The translations under genes were made by a program, and so were the position numbers. The notes beneath the pieces are model-generated. The model ran no database searches and had not been told where the DNA came from. It was given only the letters and a program-made list of their open reading frames with translations. Shown here one piece after another: positions 33,922-42,580 of a stretch of 52,115 nucleotides of DNA. This DNA comes from Clostridia bacterium (GTDB taxonomy: Bacteria > Bacillota > Clostridia > Oscillospirales > Acutalibacteraceae). The first letter of the stretch is position 1. Each line of letters starts with the position of its first letter. The stretch spans positions 1-52,115 of the forward strand of contig JAFZOL010000048.1 in NCBI GenBank assembly GCA_017550625.1. The letters run 5' to 3'.

Positions 33922-35304
33922 ATGAAACACACCGACGTCAGAGAGATCTTACAATCCGCAGGTTGGGTCGGCAAAGAGGCGACCGTCTGCGGGTGGGTGC
34001 GCACGGCGCGCGACTCGAAAAACATGGCGTTTCTGGCGCTCAACGACGGCACGTCGCTCACGCACCTGCAGATCGTGATCGACAAAAACGCGGGCACGGC
34101 CCTGCCCGCCGAGGCCGCGAAGCTCGGCGCCGCCGTGAAAGTGGTCGGCACCGTCGTCGTGAACGAAAACAACGGCACGCATGAAGTCAACGCGAAAGAG
34201 ATCGAGGTGCTCGGCGTCTGCCCGCCCGACTATCCGCTGCAGAAAAAGTTCCAGAAGCTCGAGACCCTGCGCGAGATGCCGCACATCCGTGTCAGGACCA
34301 ACACCTTCAACGCGGTGTTCCGCGTGCGCAGCGTCATGGCGGCGGCGATCCACCGCTTCTTCCAGGAAAAGGGCTTCGTCTACGTCAACACCCCCCTCAT
34401 CACGGGGTCGGACTGCGAGGGCGCGGGCGAGATGTTCCAGGTCACCACGATCGGTTATCCCGAGCCCGGCAAATATAAGAACGCGGACGAGTATTACGCC
34501 GACGACTTCTTCGGCAAAAAGGCAGGGCTTTCGGTCTCGGGCCAGCTCGAGGGCGAGGGCGCCGCGATGGCGCTGGGCAAGATCTATACCTTCGGCCCGT
34601 CGTTCCGCGCCGAAAAGTCGAACACCGTGCGCCACGTGGCGGAATTCTGGCACGTGGAGCCCGAGGTGGCCTTCGCCGAGCTGCCCGACGTGATCGAGCT
34701 CGCCGAAGAGATGATCAAATACATCATCCGCGACTACATGGAGAAATGCCCCGAGGAACTCAAATTCTTCGAGCAGCGCTTCCAGCCCGGCCTCACCGAA
34801 AAGCTCATGAACGTCCTCAACAACGATTTCGCGATCGTGGACTACACCGACGCCATCGAACTCCTGAAGAAGGCGGACGTCGAGTTCCAGTATCCCGTGG
34901 AGTGGGGCTGCGACCTGCAGAGCGAGCACGAGCGCTATATCACCGAGCAGATCTACAAAAAGCCTGTGTTCCTCATCAACTACCCGAAGGCGATCAAGAG
35001 CTTTTACATGAAGCAGAACCCCGACGGCAAGACCGTCGCGGCGACCGACCTCTTAGTGCCCGGCGTCGGCGAGATCATCGGCGGCAGCGAGAGAGAGGCG
35101 GACCTTGACAAGCTTTTGGCCGCGATGAACGAGCGCGGCATGCGCCTCGACGACTACGCCGACTATCTCGACCTTCGCAAATACGGCTCGGTGCCGCACG
35201 GCGGCTTCGGCCTCGGCTTCGAGCGCGCGATCATGTACGTCACGGGCATGGAGAACATCCGCGACGTCATCTTCTATCCGCGCACGGTCGGCAACATCCG
35301 GTAA
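33922..35304 (+). CDS. asnS: Asparaginyl-tRNA synthetase
   Basis: 460 residues. It charges tRNA-Asn with asparagine using ATP. The N-terminal OB-fold anticodon-binding domain (about 15-105, GWVRTARDSKNMAFLALNDG) precedes the class II core, with motif 2 in FRAEKSNTVRHVAEFWHVEPE and motif 3 GGFGLGFERAIMYVTG near the C-terminus. TPLITGSDCEGAGEMF is typical of AsnS rather than AspS. ATG 33922 follows GAAGGT after the T-box terminator; an earlier in-frame start lies inside the terminator stem. It is the first gene of a two-gene operon with asnA, 13 nt apart. Confidence 0.97.
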   Translation: MKHTDVREILQSAGWVGKEATVCGWVRTARDSKNMAFLALNDGTSLTHLQIVIDKNAGTALPAEAAKLGAAVKVVGTVVVNENNGTHEVNAKEIEVLGVCPPDYPLQKKFQKLETLREMPHIRVRTNTFNAVFRVRSVMAAAIHRFFQEKGFVYVNTPLITGSDCEGAGEMFQVTTIGYPEPGKYKNADEYYADDFFGKKAGLSVSGQLEGEGAAMALGKIYTFGPSFRAEKSNTVRHVAEFWHVEPEVAFAELPDVIELAEEMIKYIIRDYMEKCPEELKFFEQRFQPGLTEKLMNVLNNDFAIVDYTDAIELLKKADVEFQYPVEWGCDLQSEHERYITEQIYKKPVFLINYPKAIKSFYMKQNPDGKTVAATDLLVPGVGEIIGGSEREADLDKLLAAMNERGMRLDDYADYLDLRKYGSVPHGGFGLGFERAIMYVTGMENIRDVIFYPRTVGNIR

Positions 35305-35317
35305 ACAAGGTATTCTT

Positions 35318-36325
35318 ATGTCCGAACTCGTATTTCCCGCCGGTTACCGGCCCAAACTCACCCTGCGCGAGACGCAGCAGGCGATCAAGCTGACCAAGGA
35401 CGCGTTCCAGAGCCGGCTCGCCACCGCTCTGCGCCTCGACCGCGTGACCGCCCCGGTGATTTTGCCCGCGGGCAGCGGCCTCAACGACGACCTCTCGGGC
35501 GTCGAGCGCAAGGTCAGCTTCACGATGAAGAACCAGCCCGGCGAGGCCGAGGTGGTGCAGAGCCTCGCCAAATGGAAGCGCGCGGCCCTCGGGCGCTACG
35601 GCTACGCCCCCGGGGAGGGGATCTACACCGACATGAACGCCATCCGGCGCGACGACGAGTGCGACAACCTCCATTCGCTCTTCGTGGATCAGTGGGACTG
35701 GGAGAAGGTCATCACCGCCGGACAGAGGTCGCTTTCGACGCTCAAAGAGACCGTGAAGACCATCGTGGGCGTGCTCGCGGACGTGAACGCCCTGATCACC
35801 TCGGTCTATCCCGTCCTCGACGGCGAGATCGAGCGGAACGTCACCTTCATCACCGCCGAAAAGCTGCTCAAAACGTATCCCGGCCTCGACGCGAAGGCGC
35901 GCGAGCAGGCGATCGTGCGCGAAAAAAAGACCGTGTGCGTGATCAGCATCGGCGACCCGCTCTCCGACGGCAGGCCCCACGATTCCCGCGCGCCGGACTA
36001 CGACGACTGGGCGCTCAACTGCGACATCCTTTTGTGGGACGGCGTGCTCGAAACGGCGCTCGAGATCTCGTCGATGGGCGTGCGCGTCAACGCCGAAAGC
36101 CTCGCGCGGCAATTAAAAGCCGCAAACGCCGAGGAGCGCGCCTCTCTCCCGTATCACAAAGCGGTGCTCGAAAACCGTCTGCCGTTCACGATCGGCGGGG
36201 GCATCGGGCAGAGCCGCATCTGCATGCTGCTGCTGCAAAAGGCGCACATCGGCGAGGTGCAGGTCTCCGTCTGGCCCGCCGACATGGTAAAAGCCTGCGA
36301 AGCCCACGGGATCACGCTGCTTTAA
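35318..36325 (+). CDS. asnA: Aspartate-ammonia ligase (asparagine synthetase A)
   Basis: 335 residues, the usual length. AsnA makes asparagine from aspartate, ammonia and ATP, and its fold is related to class II tRNA synthetases. Recognisable segments are APVILPAGSGLNDDLSGVER, MNAIRRDDECDNLHSLFVDQWDWEK, ISIGDPLSDGRPHDSRAPDYDDW, and GGGIGQSRICMLLLQKAHIGEVQVSVWP. Sharing the T-box with asnS lets the cell raise both synthesis and charging of asparagine when tRNA-Asn is uncharged. A symmetric terminator follows. Confidence 0.97.
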   Translation: MSELVFPAGYRPKLTLRETQQAIKLTKDAFQSRLATALRLDRVTAPVILPAGSGLNDDLSGVERKVSFTMKNQPGEAEVVQSLAKWKRAALGRYGYAPGEGIYTDMNAIRRDDECDNLHSLFVDQWDWEKVITAGQRSLSTLKETVKTIVGVLADVNALITSVYPVLDGEIERNVTFITAEKLLKTYPGLDAKAREQAIVREKKTVCVISIGDPLSDGRPHDSRAPDYDDWALNCDILLWDGVLETALEISSMGVRVNAESLARQLKAANAEERASLPYHKAVLENRLPFTIGGGIGQSRICMLLLQKAHIGEVQVSVWPADMVKACEAHGITLL

Positions 36326-36345
36326 CGGACCCATATAAAACGAAA

Positions 36346-36375
36346 ACCGGGACCCTCGGGTCCCGGTCATTTTTG
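36346..36375 (+). terminator. Bidirectional terminator between asnA and the DUF4838 gene
   Basis: Perfect 10-bp stem ACCGGGACCC / GGGTCCCGGT (36346-36355, 36358-36367), then CATTTTTG; A-rich before it for the minus strand. Confidence 0.88.
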
Positions 36376-36385
36376 TATTTGCTTG

Positions 36386-38296
36386 TCACGACACGTTCAG
36401 GCACTGGAAGAACGCGAAGAAGCCGAACAGCGGCGGGAATTTCTCGGCCAGCTTGTTGTATTTGATCATCTTCTGCACGGTGGGGTCGTTCTCGGCGCCC
36501 ACCTGCCAGCGGTCGGGCACGCAGTAGCGGATCACGTCGGGGTCTATTTCGCGGATATCCCCCTGCCAGGCTTCGTTCAGCACGGTCACGCCCGCGTCGA
36601 GCAGGTCGTGATAGAGCTTTTCGTTCTCGTCGCCGCGCTTCGGGCTGAAGAACGAGAACTCACACTTGCCGCCGCAGGACTTATACCACCGCCACGAGAG
36701 CTCCGAGCGGTTGATGTTGGCGAGCTGGTCGTCGGTTTCGGCAAGGCACTTCGCCGCCGCCCAATAGCCGTCGATGAGCTCGGCGGTGGCGCTCGAGATC
36801 GGGCGCATGCACGCCCACGAGCCGTAATAGATCACCATGTGGCCGTCGTAGGAGCCCGCGTGCAGGGTGTAGAGATTTATGATCTTCCGCATGAACTTTC
36901 CGCCGGGGCCGTAGTAGGCGTCGAGGAAGCCGTCGACCTCTTTGCTGATGTCGCAATAGGGGTCCTGCAGGCACTTCGAGATCATATAGGCCCGAAGCTC
37001 CGCGAACTCGGTGTCGCAGCTGCGCACGTAGTAGTTGCCCTCCACGTAAACGCCCTTGACGTTATGCTCGTAGAGGATCTGAATGTTCCTCTGAAGCACG
37101 CCGAAGTCCGGATACACGCAGCAGGTGTGCGAATAGTTCGTGGCGTAGTCCCATATGTAGAGCCGGTCGGAGAGCTTCGACCAGTTTTCGAGGTCCCGCA
37201 TGAAATCCTCGTTGCAAATCAGGCTGTCGAAGGGGTGCGAGGAGCAGCAGAAGATCGAGCACAGGCGGACGATCACGTTGTCGCGCGGCACGATGCCCTC
37301 GGGCGCCGATTGCGAATAGAGATAGGCGAAGGTGTCGATCGCGACGTTGTCGTAGCCCGCGGCCTTCACCGTGTCGGCGATCTGATTGGCGAAGTTCAGC
37401 ACCGTGGCGGAGTGCGCGCCGCCGTGCGCGGCCTCGAAGGCCTTACAGTTCTCGCATTCGCAGAACGAGGAGTTGTCGTTCTGCGTCACCGAAACGATCT
37501 GCAAAGGCGCGTCGGGGTCGTGCTTTTCCTCAAGGATCTTCATCACGTTCTTCGTCGCGATCTCGAGCACGTCGGGGTTCGTGAGGCACGGCTGGTCGGT
37601 CGTGCGTTCGCCGTCGTGCAGGGCGAGGTATTCGGGGTGGCTCTCGGCGTATTTCGCGGTCTCGCAAAGCCCGCCCATCGTGTGGCAGAAGCCGCCGATA
37701 TAGTCCACGCTGCCGCCCATCTCATATGAGAGCCTGCGGTAGGTGCCGCCCGTGAGGCCGTTGGCGAGCGAATAGTCCGCGTCGCAGGGGCTCAGCCAGT
37801 CGGTGTCGGCGTATTCGAAAAACGGCTCGTAGGTGACGTCCGCGTCCGCGGGCACGGCCGCGCCGTCGGTCTCAGGAATCACGGTGATGTCGGCGGTGTA
37901 GACCTTTCTGCCGAAATACTCTTCAAGAAAGCGGCATACGCCCGCCTGCAGGCCGCGGTTGCCGGCGCCGGCGATGTGGATATTGCCGTCGATCGCTTTG
38001 ATCCTATAGCCGTTCTCCGCCACGCCCGAAACGTCCACGCCCGCGGCCGCGCCGAGGGCGATGTAGTTCCCGCGCGGGGAAGCGGTCGTTTCAACCGGCG
38101 TGCCGAAGGCTTCGGACAGCGAATCGGATAAGAGTCCCGCGGCGTAGCTTTCGTATTCCGTGGGGCTTTCGGGCAGAAGGACCGACCACGACGCGTCCAC
38201 GGTGAGGGTCTTCGCGCGCGTTTTCAGGCCGAGCGCGCCCGGCGCGAAGGCGGTGATCAGACACAGACACAATATAAGGCTGACCGCTTTTTTCAT
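36386..38296 (-). CDS. Secreted DUF4838 protein
   Basis: 636 residues with a signal peptide (1-28). An alpha-glucuronidase/hexosaminidase-like N-terminal domain comes first (YIALGAAAGVDVSG, AGNRGLQAGVCRFLEEYFG), then the DUF4838 domain with SVTQNDNSSFCECENCKAF, FAYLYSQSAPEGIVPRDNVIVRLC, YIWDYATNYSHTCCVYPDF and VYVEGNYYVRSCDTEFAELRAYM. DUF4838 is widespread in gut anaerobes and looks like a carbohydrate-active barrel, but no reaction is established. At least twelve Cys residues, unusual for a secreted protein of this group, may form disulfides or a metal site. ATG 38296 follows GGAGGAG; a TTG further upstream lacks a ribosome binding site. Confidence 0.88.
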   Translation of the reverse strand: MKKAVSLILCLCLITAFAPGALGLKTRAKTLTVDASWSVLLPESPTEYESYAAGLLSDSLSEAFGTPVETTASPRGNYIALGAAAGVDVSGVAENGYRIKAIDGNIHIAGAGNRGLQAGVCRFLEEYFGRKVYTADITVIPETDGAAVPADADVTYEPFFEYADTDWLSPCDADYSLANGLTGGTYRRLSYEMGGSVDYIGGFCHTMGGLCETAKYAESHPEYLALHDGERTTDQPCLTNPDVLEIATKNVMKILEEKHDPDAPLQIVSVTQNDNSSFCECENCKAFEAAHGGAHSATVLNFANQIADTVKAAGYDNVAIDTFAYLYSQSAPEGIVPRDNVIVRLCSIFCCSSHPFDSLICNEDFMRDLENWSKLSDRLYIWDYATNYSHTCCVYPDFGVLQRNIQILYEHNVKGVYVEGNYYVRSCDTEFAELRAYMISKCLQDPYCDISKEVDGFLDAYYGPGGKFMRKIINLYTLHAGSYDGHMVIYYGSWACMRPISSATAELIDGYWAAAKCLAETDDQLANINRSELSWRWYKSCGGKCEFSFFSPKRGDENEKLYHDLLDAGVTVLNEAWQGDIREIDPDVIRYCVPDRWQVGAENDPTVQKMIKYNKLAEKFPPLFGFFAFFQCLNVS

Positions 38297-38339
38297 ATCA
38301 ATCTCCTCCAATTACAAGATGGGGCGATGCGATAGAATT

Positions 38340-38368
38340 ATTATAGCATAAAAAAATGAACGAATCAA
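38340..38368 (-). promoter_or_regulatory. Promoter of the DUF4838 gene
   Basis: Minus strand TTGATT (38368-38363), 17-nt spacer, TATAAT (38345-38340); start codon about 44 nt downstream. Confidence 0.85.
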
Positions 38369-38387
38369 TCGGAAATTATGCAAAAAA

Positions 38388-38441
38388 GGGCGCACAGGGC
38401 GCACAGGGCACACAGGGCGCACAGGGCGCACAGGGCGCACA
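38388..38441. repeat. Six copies of a 9-bp minisatellite GGGCGCACA
   Basis: Six units in a row, the third reading GGGCACACA. An AT tract of ACAAAAT-like units follows (38447-38495), then a GC-rich segment starting CCGGTGGCC that resembles the one after the AT tract at 46405-46435. Nearby at 38603-38640 similar units occur in inverse orientation (CCCTGTGCGCC). All three frames are open across it only because 9 is divisible by 3; no gene is called. Confidence 0.85.
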
Positions 38442-38650
38442 GGGGAGAATGCAAAATGCAAAATACAACATACAAAATACAAAATACAAAATCAGTTGCC
38501 GGTGGCCAGGGACCAGGGAACGCGGAAGCTTCACGCGCTGCCGGTAATCCAACCCCGGCCGATTATCGTTTTTAATGTGAGCCGCAGGCGGCTTTTCTTC
38601 CCTGTGCGCCCTCGGCCCTGTGTGCCCTGTGCGCCCTTTAATAAACGACA

Positions 38651-38676
38651 AAAAAAGCCGCTCACGCGGCTTTTTG
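38651..38676 (-). terminator. Terminator after the histidine kinase gene (symmetric)
   Basis: Perfect stem AGCCGC-TCAC-GCGGCT (38656-38671) with A-run and T-run on opposite sides. Confidence 0.88.
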
Positions 38677-38679
38677 TTT

Positions 38680-39966
38680 TTACAGCGTCACCGTGATCAC
38701 GACCCGTTTCCCGTCGGGGGAATTCGCGGTGATCTTGCCCTTGTGGGCGTGCACGATCGCCTCGGCCACCGACAGCCCGATGCCGTGCCCGCCCGTGGCG
38801 GAATTGCGCGAGGCGTCGGTGCGGTAAAAGCGCTCGAAGAACACCGATAGGTCGCCCTTTTGCACGTTCTCGGCGTCGTTCTCCACCGTGAGCACGGCGT
38901 TCTTGCCGCTCTTTTTCAGCGTGACGGCGAGGTTTCCGACGCCGTATTTGAGGGCGTTGTCGGTCAAAAGGCTCACGAGCTGCCTGATCGCGGTCTCGTC
39001 GCCGTCGACTGATATGCCCGGGGCGATGTCGGTTCTGATCGGCAGGTTCTTGAGCTGCGCCACGGCCTCGAAGGAATCCACGGTCTCGTTTACGGCCGCC
39101 GACAGGTCGAACGGCGCGGTCACGGGGCGGTAGCTCTCTTCGTCCATGCGGGTGAGCAGCACCAGCTTGTCCGTGAGGCCCGACAGGCGTTTGATCTGTT
39201 TGTCGATGCTTTCGGTCCACTCGCTTTCGCCGTTTTCGAGCTCGATCACTTCGTTGGCCGCCGAGATCACCGCCATCGGCGTTTTGAGCTCGTGCGAGGC
39301 GTCGGTGATGAAGCGCTTTTGCTTCACGAGGCTCTCTTCGACGGGCTTCAGGGCTTTTTTCGAGAAGAACAGCACCAGCAAAAACACGAGCCCGAGCCCG
39401 AGGGCGGAGACCAGCAGCGACGCGGTCAGGAACGAATAAAACGTGTTGAGCTCGCGCGAAACGTCCACGAAGATATAGCGCGTGCCGCCGTCGGCCGTTT
39501 CGGCCATATAGCGGTAATTGCCCGAGAAGCCGCTCGTTTTGCCCTTTTCGTAGAGGGCGAGCGCCATCTGTTGGGCTGTCTCGGCGTCCACGGCGGAGAT
39601 GCGCCCGGTGTTGATCCCGGTCACGGCGCCGTTTTCGTTCAGGACCACCGTGAAATAGCGCGAGTCAAAGGGCGTTTCGGCGCCCAGTCGCCCCTCGCGG
39701 TCGAAAAAGCCGCCGCGCTCGTCGCGCCATCTGTTGCGCCTGTTCCCGTCGAGATCCGGCAGCGGCTCCAGCGAGGGGATCTCCTCCGGCAGCACGGCGT
39801 TCGGCTGTTCGCCGCCGTCCTCGGCAAGGAACGAAAGGCGCAGGTCGGCGTCCTCCACCACGGTGTGATAGTTTGAAATATTGATCGTGCCCACGATCAG
39901 CAGCAGCACTGCCGTGACCGAGAGCATGGCGATCAGCACGAATTTTCGTCGCAGGGTCTTGATCAT
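38680..39966 (-). CDS. Sensor histidine kinase
   Basis: 428 residues. Two transmembrane helices (about 10-30 and 155-180) enclose an extracellular sensor region of about 125 residues. HisKA follows with ITDASHELKTPMAVISAANE (phospho-acceptor His225), then the ATPase with the N box LVSLLTDNALKYGVGN and G box GGHGIGLSVAEAIV. No clear HAMP domain separates the second helix from the kinase. The ATG overlaps the response regulator stop by 4 nt (ATGA), so the two are translated together; a longer in-frame start would lie within the regulator gene. Signal unknown; no regulated target is marked beyond folD upstream in the same operon. Confidence 0.95.
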   Translation of the reverse strand: MIKTLRRKFVLIAMLSVTAVLLLIVGTINISNYHTVVEDADLRLSFLAEDGGEQPNAVLPEEIPSLEPLPDLDGNRRNRWRDERGGFFDREGRLGAETPFDSRYFTVVLNENGAVTGINTGRISAVDAETAQQMALALYEKGKTSGFSGNYRYMAETADGGTRYIFVDVSRELNTFYSFLTASLLVSALGLGLVFLLVLFFSKKALKPVEESLVKQKRFITDASHELKTPMAVISAANEVIELENGESEWTESIDKQIKRLSGLTDKLVLLTRMDEESYRPVTAPFDLSAAVNETVDSFEAVAQLKNLPIRTDIAPGISVDGDETAIRQLVSLLTDNALKYGVGNLAVTLKKSGKNAVLTVENDAENVQKGDLSVFFERFYRTDASRNSATGGHGIGLSVAEAIVHAHKGKITANSPDGKRVVITVTL

Positions 39967-40637
39967 ACGGTCTTCTCCAGCGTGTAGCCCGAGCCGCGCA
40001 CGGCGGCGATCTTCACGGTCGTGCCCACATTCAGCAGCTTTTTGCGCAGATACGAGATATACACCCACACCACGTTGAGCTCGGTTTCGGAATCCCAGCC
40101 CCAGATCTTATCCATGAACTTTTCGGTGGAGATGATCTGCCCGGGCGAGGACATCAGCATCTGCATCATCTGAAATTCCTTGTTCGCGAGGCGGATGGTC
40201 TTGTCGCCGCAGCCGAGCTCGAAGGTCGCGGTGTCGAGCCTTAAATCCCCGAACGTGAGCAGGTTGTCGCCGCTTTCGGCCTTGCGGCGGGTCATCACGC
40301 GCACGCGCGCCAGCAGCTCCTTCATCGAAAAGGGCTTCGTGAGATAGTCGTCCGCCCCGGCGTCGAGGCCGAGCACCTTGTCGTCGATTTCGCTCTTCGC
40401 GGTCAGCAGCAGGATCGGCAGGGTCATGCCGCGCTTTCTCGCTTCTTTCAGCACCGAAATGCCGTCGCGTTTCGGCATCATGATATCGAGGATCACGCCG
40501 TCGTAAACGCCCGTGTCGAGATAGTCGAGGGCGTCCTCGCCGTCGTATACCGCATCCACGGTATAGTTCGCGTGCTTTAAGATGGCGACCAGCGCGTCGG
40601 ACAGCGCCTTTTCGTCTTCGGCCAACAGTAAACGCAT
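39963..40637 (-). CDS. OmpR-family response regulator
   Basis: 224 residues. The receiver domain has the acidic pair E7-D8, phospho-acceptor D51, T79 and K101 (YLTKPFS). The winged-helix DNA-binding domain (about 128-222) shows ANKEFQMMQMLMSSPGQIIS, WVYISYLRKKL and VRGSGYTLE. GGAAGGAG precedes the ATG. It partners the kinase directly downstream. The upstream neighbour folD is in the same direction, with a 69-nt gap and no clear terminator, so the three may be co-transcribed. Confidence 0.96.
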   Translation of the reverse strand: MRLLLAEDEKALSDALVAILKHANYTVDAVYDGEDALDYLDTGVYDGVILDIMMPKRDGISVLKEARKRGMTLPILLLTAKSEIDDKVLGLDAGADDYLTKPFSMKELLARVRVMTRRKAESGDNLLTFGDLRLDTATFELGCGDKTIRLANKEFQMMQMLMSSPGQIISTEKFMDKIWGWDSETELNVVWVYISYLRKKLLNVGTTVKIAAVRGSGYTLEKTV

Positions 40638-40706
40638 TTTCTGCTCCTTCCCGGCGCCCAAAAGGGGAGCCGTTTGGTTTTCTGCTTTTACTTTATAACG
40701 CGGACT

Positions 40707-41567
40707 TTAACCGAGCTTTAAATGCCGACGGCAGGCCTTCACGGTGTTTTCCATCAGCATGGCGATGGTCATGGGCCCCACGCCCCCGGGCACGGGCGTG
40801 ATCGCGCCCGCCACCTCGCGCACGGCGTCGAAATCGACGTCGCCGCTCAGCTTTCCGTCGGGGCCGCGGTTGATGCCGACGTCGATGACGACGGCCCCGG
40901 GCTTCACCATGTCGGCTTTGAGGAACTTCGAGCGACCGACTGCCGCGACCACCACGTCGGCCTCCCGCGTCACGGCGCCGACGTCGGGGGTCTTCGAGTG
41001 GCACACGGTCACGGTGGCGTTTTTCTGCAAAAGCAGGGCCGCCACGGGCTTGCCCACGATGTTCGAGCGCCCGATCACGGCGGCGCGCTTGCCCGTGAGA
41101 TCCACCCCGGCCTCATAGAGGATGCGCAGGATGCCCGCGGGCGTGCAGGGCACGAAGCAGTCCTCGCCCGTATAGAGTCTGCCCACGTTCACGGGATGAA
41201 AGCCGTCCACGTCCTTGTCGGGCGAGATGGCGTTCGTGACGCGCTTTTCGCTGACGTGCGCCGGCAGCGGCAGCTGGCACAGGATGCCGTCCACCGTGTC
41301 GTTTTTGTTGAGGCGTTCGATGAGGGCGAGCACCTCGCTTTCGTCCGTATCGGCGGGCAGGCGGTATTCGAGCGACGTAATGCCGCACGCCTCGCACGCC
41401 TTGGCTTTATTCTTCACGTAGATCTGGCTCGCCGGGTCCTCGCCCACGAGGATCACCGCGAGCGCGGGGCTCCGCCCGCCTTTTTTGAGGCATTCCTCCG
41501 CGCCTTGCCGCGCCCCCGCCTTCACGCTGCCCGCGATCTCTTTGCCGTCGATCAAAAATGCCGCCAT
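40707..41567 (-). CDS. folD: Bifunctional methylenetetrahydrofolate dehydrogenase / cyclohydrolase
   Basis: 286 residues. FolD interconverts 5,10-methylene-THF, methenyl-THF and 10-formyl-THF with NADP in the cytosol. The signature [19 protein letters not shown] carries the catalytic Lys of the YVxxK motif. [13 protein letters not shown] and [16 protein letters not shown] (folate site), the Rossmann segment [15 protein letters not shown] and the end [14 protein letters not shown] are all present. GGGAGG precedes the ATG, and promoter 41601-41629 lies upstream. Confidence 0.97.
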   Translation of the reverse strand: MAAFLIDGKEIAGSVKAGARQGAEECLKKGGRSPALAVILVGEDPASQIYVKNKAKACEACGITSLEYRLPADTDESEVLALIERLNKNDTVDGILCQLPLPAHVSEKRVTNAISPDKDVDGFHPVNVGRLYTGEDCFVPCTPAGILRILYEAGVDLTGKRAAVIGRSNIVGKPVAALLLQKNATVTVCHSKTPDVGAVTREADVVVAAVGRSKFLKADMVKPGAVVIDVGINRGPDGKLSGDVDFDAVREVAGAITPVPGGVGPMTIAMLMENTVKACRRHLKLG

Positions 41568-41600
41568 GGTTATATCCTCCCGGTTTTCAGAGTTGTTTTT

Positions 41601-41629
41601 ATTATAGCCGAAGCGCCCGCGCTTTGCAA
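41601..41629 (-). promoter_or_regulatory. Promoter of folD
   Basis: Minus strand TTGCAA (41629-41624), 17-nt spacer, TATAAT (41606-41601). Confidence 0.85.
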
Positions 41630-41710
41630 GCGCTCAGGCCCATATTCCCCCGAAATTATGACGGAAAGATGAAGAGACGGCTACAGAATTGTAAAATATC
41701 AAAAAATATC

Positions 41711-41739
41711 TTGCATTATCAGAATTTGTGTTGTATACT
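41711..41739 (+). promoter_or_regulatory. Promoter of the 33-residue peptide gene
   Basis: TTGCAT (41711-41716), 17-nt spacer, TATACT (41734-41739) preceded by TTG. The ATG follows 36 nt downstream. Confidence 0.8.
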
Positions 41740-41774
41740 ATCAATGAACCTTATAAGGAAAGGAGACTCATATC

Positions 41775-41876
41775 ATGGAAGAATTCCTCAAGAAATTTGT
41801 TGAACTGATCGAAGGCTTTATCACTGTTATCAAGGAGCTCGTGAGTGGGATCCGCAAGTATAACGACGAGAACTGA
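41775..41876 (+). CDS. 33-residue amphipathic peptide
   Basis: The peptide starts MEEFLKKFVELIEGFITVIK and ends KYNDEN. Hydrophobic residues (F, L, V, I) recur every three to four positions between charged ones, so it should form an amphipathic helix of about 28 residues. It has no signal peptide and no Cys. The gene is complete by itself: consensus-like promoter, GGAAAGGAG at 9-10 nt before the ATG, TGA stop, and a strong terminator 24 nt later. That context makes it far more credible than a random short frame. In size and pattern it recalls delta-lysin/phenol-soluble modulins or type I toxin peptides, but no sequence similarity is claimed. It might also be a membrane-binding regulator. Confidence 0.75.
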   Translation: MEEFLKKFVELIEGFITVIKELVSGIRKYNDEN

Positions 41877-41899
41877 GGTTCGATCGAAACAAAAAGAAG

Positions 41900-41923
41900 C
41901 CGTCCGGAAGGGCGGTTTTTTTT
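41900..41923 (+). terminator. Terminator after the 33-residue peptide gene
   Basis: CCGTCC-GGAA-GGGCGG stem followed by eight Ts. Confidence 0.88.
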
Positions 41924-41952
41924 CGGTGCCGCGGGGCGTTTTGCCGAAACGC

Positions 41953-41981
41953 TTGACAAAGCGGGCGAAGTATTGTATCAT
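41953..41981 (+). promoter_or_regulatory. Promoter of the single-span membrane protein gene
   Basis: TTGACA (41953-41958), 17-nt spacer, TATCAT (41976-41981); ATG 35 nt downstream. Confidence 0.8.
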
Positions 41982-42015
41982 CAATGGGAATCAAACGAAA
42001 CGGACGGAAGAGAAC

Positions 42016-42525
42016 ATGAGAGAAAAGATCGTAGGCGGGATCTATTCGGCTTTGAGCGCCGTGATGTGGGTCGCGATATTCAGCGTGCTGATCTTCGCGG
42101 TGGTGCTGCTCATCGTGGGCGCGAACAAGGCGCCCGAGGTCACGGTTTTGTCGAAGCCCGCGGTTTCGGCCGTGGACCCGGCGGACGAAACGCTTGCCGA
42201 GCACGGCAAAAGCGGCGCTAACTGGTATAAGATCGAGGCCGAAATGAAGCTCAGCGGCAACAAGTATTCCCCGTGGACGCTCGAGATCGAAGAGCTCGGC
42301 GTGAAGGGGCGCGAGGGCTTCGTGGTGCTGCCCGAAGAGGGGCTGTCGTTTTCGCGCGCCGAACCGCAGACGGCGACGCTCACCGTGTACGTGCGCTGGG
42401 CCGCGGGGCAGGAGGACCTTGAGAGCCACCTTGCCGACGTGAAGCTTGGCTATTCCGAGTTTTATTCTGTGTTCGGCTTCATGCGCTTCCCGTGGCACAA
42501 CACCCCGCGCCAGTTCGCGCTGTAA
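42016..42525 (+). CDS. Hypothetical membrane-anchored protein
   Basis: 169 residues. One transmembrane helix (about 12-36, rich in V, L, I, A) lies near the N-terminus with a short positive start (MREKI), so the rest should be outside. The outer part is beta-rich with regular alternation (WYKIEAEMKLSG, PWTLEIEELGVKG, TATLTVYVRWAAG), suggesting an immunoglobulin-like sandwich. No family recognised. GGAAGAGA precedes the ATG. A hairpin terminator separates it from the next gene, although the following gene lacks a promoter of its own that I can see. Confidence 0.75.
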   Translation: MREKIVGGIYSALSAVMWVAIFSVLIFAVVLLIVGANKAPEVTVLSKPAVSAVDPADETLAEHGKSGANWYKIEAEMKLSGNKYSPWTLEIEELGVKGREGFVVLPEEGLSFSRAEPQTATLTVYVRWAAGQEDLESHLADVKLGYSEFYSVFGFMRFPWHNTPRQFAL

Positions 42526-42538
42526 ATCCCCAAATGAG

Positions 42539-42566
42539 AGCGCCTTTCGGGGCGCTTTTTCTTTTG
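42539..42566 (+). terminator. Terminator-like hairpin before the Pr6Pr-like gene
   Basis: AGCGCC / GGCGCT stem (42539-42544, 42551-42556) followed by TTTTTCTTTT. It ends at the next gene's ribosome binding site. Confidence 0.75.
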
Positions 42567-42580
42567 AAAGGAGAATGGCC

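Noticed and set aside
38388-38441. Possible CRISPR array
   Set aside because: Units are 9 bp and contiguous with no spacers, and no cas genes are in the window.
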